Shown: piece by piece, positions 12,715 through 15,662 of the stretch | Position numbering within the stretch: the first letter of the stretch is position 1 | Layout: each line of letters begins with the position of its first letter | Source of the DNA: Candidatus Latescibacterota bacterium | Lineage (GTDB): Bacteria; Latescibacterota; UBA2968; UBA8231 | Direction: 5' to 3' | NCBI GenBank assembly: GCA_022826515.1 | Contig: JAJDUT010000102.1 | Coordinates: 1 to 15,662, forward strand | DNA length: 15,662 bases | Position numbers and translations under genes: made by a program | The notes under the pieces: generated by a model | What the model was told of the DNA's origin: nothing | What the model saw: only the letters and a program-made list of their open reading frames with translations | Database searches by the model: none

Positions 12715-13557
12715 ATGGACGCTTCTTGCTTGCAGTACGCGTTGACCGAGACAGAACGCCTAGAGTTCTCCCAGCGCGGCTACCTCGTCTTCGACGAAAT
12801 GCTGCCTCCCGACGTGGTTGACGCACTCGTGGAAGTCTCCGACCGGATTGACGCGGAGGAACGCCAAAAGCGCGGCGTCGGCCCCTACGACCGGCAGACC
12901 GTCCGCGACATGGTTTGGCGCGACGAGCGCTACCTAGACTTGGTCGATTGGCCCCGAGCATTGCCCAAAATTTGGGGAACACTCGGCTGGAATATCCAGA
13001 TTTACCACACCGTCCTCGCCTACAGCCCGGCCGCCGATCCCGGTAACCAGCAAGTCAGGATGCAGGGCTGGCACCAAGACTCGGACCGCGTCAACCACGA
13101 GATCGAGTCCAGCCCCCGGCCGCGGATTTCGGTCAAGATGGCCTATTTCCTCAGCGACTGTTCGGCTGCCGGTCGCGCCAACTTCTGGGTCGTCCCCGGC
13201 AGCCATTTGCTGGACGCGTATGACATCCCCGACGACGGCTCCTTGCCTCACAACGCCGTCCCCGTGCTGGTGCCGCAGGGCGGGGCGGTGCTCTTCGACC
13301 GCCGGATCTGGCACTCGGCCAGTTCCAACGTCTCCGCTGTTGCCCGCAAGGTGCTCTTTTACGGCTACTCGTATCGCTGGCTCCGCCCCCGCGACGACCA
13401 GACCGTCGAACACCTTTTTGAGCGCTCGGACCCGATCCGCCGCCAGCTACTGGGGTACGCGCCTAGCGGCGGCTATGGCTACACCTCGCCCACCGATGAG
13501 GACGTACCACTGCGCGTCTTTCTGCGCCAACATCTCGGGGCCGAAGCCGCTGCCTAA
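12715..13557 (+). CDS. Phytanoyl-CoA dioxygenase (PhyH) family oxygenase
   Basis: An Fe(II)/2-oxoglutarate-dependent oxygenase of the PhyH family, 280 residues. ATG 12715 is preceded by GGGGGGA; an in-frame TTG at 12697 is less likely. The N-terminus LTETERLEFSQRGYLVFDEM is typical of the family. The iron triad is His120 and Asp122 (QGWHQDSDR) and His200 (RRIWHSASSN), with an Arg nearby (ARKVLFYGY) to hold 2-oxoglutarate. The substrate is unknown; PhyH proteins of uncultured marine bacteria are numerous and mostly uncharacterised. It starts 26 bp after amt and ends in TAATG, sharing its last base with the epimerase start. The pair therefore probably acts in one pathway, a hydroxylation coupled to a reduction or epimerisation. 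Confidence 0.88.
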   Translation: MDASCLQYALTETERLEFSQRGYLVFDEMLPPDVVDALVEVSDRIDAEERQKRGVGPYDRQTVRDMVWRDERYLDLVDWPRALPKIWGTLGWNIQIYHTVLAYSPAADPGNQQVRMQGWHQDSDRVNHEIESSPRPRISVKMAYFLSDCSAAGRANFWVVPGSHLLDAYDIPDDGSLPHNAVPVLVPQGGAVLFDRRIWHSASSNVSAVARKVLFYGYSYRWLRPRDDQTVEHLFERSDPIRRQLLGYAPSGGYGYTSPTDEDVPLRVFLRQHLGAEAAA

Positions 13558-14567
13558 TGCGGGCGTTGGTCACCGGCGGCACCGGCTTTGTCGGCGGAGC
13601 CTTGGTCCGCGCCCTCGTCGTTAGCGGTGCCCAAGTCCGGGTGCTGGCGCGTCCCACTAGTCAGACCGAGACGTTGGAGGCCCTAGGCGTCGAAATCGTC
13701 CGCGGCGACATCCTCGTCCGCGCGAGCATCGAAGCCGCGCTCAAAGGTTGCGATACCCTCTTCCACGCCGCGGCGCTCTACGACTTGTGGGGGTTGGACG
13801 AGGCCGAACTCTTGGCCACTGAAACCGAGGGGACCCGCAATGCTATGGAGGCGGCGTTGGCGGTCGGCGTCGCCAAGGTCGTCTATACCAGCACTGCCGC
13901 CTGCATTGGCGAGGCCAAAGGCCAAGTCGCCACTGAGACAACAGTCCATCGCGGTTACTTCCTCTCAAATTATGAAAAGGCCAAATACGCAGCCGAGCAG
14001 GTGGCGTTCGCGTATGTAGAAAAAGGAGTGCCGCTCGTCTGCGTCCAGCCCGCGGCCATCTACGGTCCGGGCGACCGCAAACCCTCCGGGCGCTTCATCA
14101 TTAACCTGCTCAATGGTCGGGTCCCCGCGCTCTTTCCCGGCTGGATGAGTTTGGTGTACATTGACGACGCGGCGCGGGGGCACATGCTAGCGGCTGAAAA
14201 GGGCCAAATCGGAGAACGCTATATACTCGCAGGCACAGTCGGCAAATTGACCGAACTCGGCCGACTGGTCTGTCGCTTAGCCGGGCGCTGGTCGCCGCCG
14301 ACCATTCCCGCTCCACTGGCCGCACCCTACGCGCTCGGCGGCGAGGCCCTGTCGCGCCTGACCCGCCGGCCGCCGGTCCTGTCGTGGGAAACCTACCGCC
14401 TCACCGCACATGGCTTCCGCGCCGACGGAAGCCGTGCCACCGCTGAGTTGGGCCTAACCTACACGGGCCAAGAAGAAGGATTGACGCGGACGATCAACTG
14501 GTACTGGAAGCAGGGCTTGCTCAGACGCCGCCCGGCCTGTTTCCGCGATTCGCAATCTGCAGATTAG
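13557..14567 (+). CDS. NAD(P)-dependent epimerase/reductase, HpnA-like
   Basis: An extended short-chain dehydrogenase of 336 residues. The start ATG 13557 overlaps the PhyH stop (TAATG), so translation is coupled. The nucleotide motif GGTGFVG is at 7-13, the active-site Ser/Thr at TSTAA (111-115), and the catalytic Y139-EKA-K143. The family resembles hopanoid-associated sugar epimerase HpnA and dihydroflavonol-4-reductase-like enzymes: IVRGD (47-51), CDTLFHAAALYDLWG, YGPGDRKPSGRFIINLLNGR and LVYIDDAARGHMLA. No hopanoid gene is in the window, so the name is only a family likeness. The C-terminus is charged (LLRRRPACFRDSQSAD). It ends within a 32-bp palindrome that probably terminates transcription. 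Confidence 0.88.
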   Translation: MRALVTGGTGFVGGALVRALVVSGAQVRVLARPTSQTETLEALGVEIVRGDILVRASIEAALKGCDTLFHAAALYDLWGLDEAELLATETEGTRNAMEAALAVGVAKVVYTSTAACIGEAKGQVATETTVHRGYFLSNYEKAKYAAEQVAFAYVEKGVPLVCVQPAAIYGPGDRKPSGRFIINLLNGRVPALFPGWMSLVYIDDAARGHMLAAEKGQIGERYILAGTVGKLTELGRLVCRLAGRWSPPTIPAPLAAPYALGGEALSRLTRRPPVLSWETYRLTAHGFRADGSRATAELGLTYTGQEEGLTRTINWYWKQGLLRRRPACFRDSQSAD

Positions 14568-14597
14568 TAGGGGGCGGTTTGCAAACCGCCCCCTACT
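14566..14597 (+). terminator. 32-bp perfect palindrome between convergent genes
   Basis: AGTAGGGGGCGGTTTG is followed directly by its reverse complement. It starts inside the epimerase stop codon and lies 55 bp beyond the stop of the minus-strand PhyH gene. GC-rich arms and the position between convergent genes suggest a two-way terminator, though there is no T-run and no loop spacer. It also resembles dispersed GTAGGGGCGG-type palindromes seen in many genomes, so a REP/MITE-like origin is possible. Confidence 0.65.
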
Positions 14598-14651
14598 GCG
14601 TAACATCAGTTAGTCAGTCCAAATACACCACGCTCAGCCCCCAGAACGCGT

Positions 14652-15452
14652 TCATGCCGGTGCGCCTGGACCCACCGCCGGCTCCGGCAGCTCAGCAGTA
14701 ACCGGCTCAAACTGGCGCGCCACCACCCAATCGGGACGGGGATTCTCGACGCCGCTCGGCACGTTGTCGATGGCGGCGAAGGCGTAGATCAGACTGTAGC
14801 GCTGCGCGGGTGAGAAGTTGTGGTTTGAGCCGTGCACGATCCGGCAGTCGAAGAAACAGACGTCGCCCGCGTCGCCCTCGATCGGAATGATCATCGACTC
14901 ATCGGTGATGTGCTCGCGCAGCGCCTCCGGCGTGATGCACCACTGCTTGTAGCTAGTGGTGATTTCGTCGCTGTAGTGGTCCAGCACGCCCCAGCGATGT
15001 GAACCCTTCACCAGTGCGATGCTGCCGTTGTTGCGCGTGTTCGGACCCAACATGACCAGCGCAGAGGCCAACCGATCATCGACGCCGTCATAGCGCCAGT
15101 AGCCGTAGTCTTGGTGCCAGAGCCACACAGTGCCCTCGAATGACTCCTTGTAGTTCAGCTTGCTGTGGAAGATGTAGGCGTCGTCCCCGAAAATCTGCTT
15201 GACCGGCCCGGCGATCGGCTCCGACCGGCACAGCTCTCGGAACGGCTGCACATTGCGGTGCATGCAGAACACCGAGCGCACCGGGCCGCTCTTCTCGCGC
15301 ACCACGTGTACCTCCGGCGGGTTGTCGGCCTGCTCAGACATCATCTCGTCGGCCGCCGAGCGCAATTGCTCAATCTGATCCGGCGGGATCAGCCCGCGCT
15401 GGACCAGAAATCCCTGCTCGCGATAGGTCGCCAATTGTCCTTCGCTCCACAT
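14652..15452 (-). CDS. PhyH-family dioxygenase, ectoine-hydroxylase-like
   Basis: A second Fe(II)/2-oxoglutarate oxygenase, 266 residues, transcribed towards the epimerase. GAGAGGA lies about 9 bp before the ATG. The core FHSKLNYKESFEGT then VWLWHQDYGYW resembles ectoine hydroxylase EctD and relatives. Iron ligands are His113 and Asp115 (WHQD) and His207 (DCRIVHGSNHNFSP), with Arg218 (QRYSLIYAF) for 2-oxoglutarate. LASALVMLGPNTRNNGSIALV and VKGSHRWG are the usual family loops. No ectABC genes are present, so ectoine need not be the substrate. It differs clearly from the PhyH protein at 12715 and is not a tandem duplicate. The C-terminal 15 residues (LPEPAVGPGAPA) are low complexity. Confidence 0.9.
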   Translation of the reverse strand: MWSEGQLATYREQGFLVQRGLIPPDQIEQLRSAADEMMSEQADNPPEVHVVREKSGPVRSVFCMHRNVQPFRELCRSEPIAGPVKQIFGDDAYIFHSKLNYKESFEGTVWLWHQDYGYWRYDGVDDRLASALVMLGPNTRNNGSIALVKGSHRWGVLDHYSDEITTSYKQWCITPEALREHITDESMIIPIEGDAGDVCFFDCRIVHGSNHNFSPAQRYSLIYAFAAIDNVPSGVENPRPDWVVARQFEPVTAELPEPAVGPGAPA

Positions 15453-15520
15453 AGTCGTTCATCCTCTCTGCGGCTTAAAGTTTGCCAACATCGTCGGAAC
15501 CAAGTCCCGTACGGTAGGTG

Positions 15521-15550
15521 AATATAGCAGTCCTAAATGATTTGAAAGCA
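15521..15550 (-). promoter_or_regulatory. Possible sigma-70 promoter of the minus-strand PhyH gene
   Basis: On the minus strand TATATT (15526-15521) makes a plausible -10 box ~70 bp before the start codon. The -35 region 17 bp further is weak (around TTTCAA). No sigma-54 type site was seen here. Confidence 0.3.
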
Positions 15551-15594
15551 TGCGTTCATCAGTTTACCTATGCGTCATTTGTATGTTGCCAAAT

Positions 15595-15620
15595 CCGTTC
15601 AGAAGGGCCAATCTGAACGG
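15595..15620. other. Inverted repeat CCGTTCAGA/TCTGAACGG
   Basis: Nine-base perfect arms are separated by 8 bases, about 140 bp upstream of the minus-strand PhyH gene. No T-run follows on either strand. It could be an operator or part of an element continuing beyond the window. No gene is seen in 15453-15662. Confidence 0.45.
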
Positions 15621-15662
15621 TATGCGTGCGGGGCGCGTCGTCCGTCATTGGGTGAGCAGGCC

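Overview
The window looks like a GC-rich chromosome segment of an uncultured bacterium of the FCB/Poribacteria/Latescibacterota sphere, possibly marine or sponge-associated. This is an inference. It rests on a secreted protein with the 'NYPNPFNPST' type FlgD-like/Por-sorting domain joined to a dockerin, on several multidomain secreted proteins with C-rich FN3, Calx-beta and Ig modules, and on two PhyH-family dioxygenases plus a Gfo/Idh/MocA oxidoreductase. No rRNA, tRNA or marker protein is present, so the phylum is not settled.

Left part (1-6269), an exported-protein island on the + strand. It holds the 3' end of a PPC-domain protein, a Cys-rich lipoprotein, a metzincin zinc protease with a C-terminal chain of Ig/Calx-beta modules, and a protein made of a sorting-like domain, a dockerin and three FN3 domains. 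Between them lie gene relics: a paralogue's 5' leader and signal-peptide region joined to a sorting-domain C-terminus (662-873), a second sorting-domain C-terminus (4183-4266), and two copies of the 3' end of an unknown small gene (1665-1718, 6648-6782). The block looks shaped by repeated duplication and deletion of a paralogous secreted-protein family.

Middle non-coding stretch (6270-6939). It holds a family of GGGATACGG hairpins (one a clear intrinsic terminator), two near-identical sigma-54 type -24/-12 promoters, a REP-like hairpin and a gene relic. The second promoter points at recQ.

recQ to epimerase (6940-14567). A complete RecQ helicase is followed by an inserted, AT-richer, minus-strand toxin-antitoxin cassette (PIN toxin first, small antitoxin second). 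The cassette is bracketed by 55-bp direct repeats of the recQ 3' end, so recQ and the next gene were probably adjacent before. Then come a Gfo/Idh/MocA oxidoreductase overlapping a SRPBCC protein, an Amt ammonium transporter with its own sigma-54 type promoter, and a PhyH dioxygenase translationally coupled to an HpnA-like NAD(P)-dependent epimerase/reductase. A 32-bp perfect palindrome separates this from a convergent EctD-like PhyH dioxygenase (14652-15452, minus strand).

The most interesting signals are the recurrent sigma-54 type promoters, the relic/terminator family, and the duplicated recQ end that records the arrival of the toxin-antitoxin cassette. I see no convincing wholly new defence or biosynthetic system.
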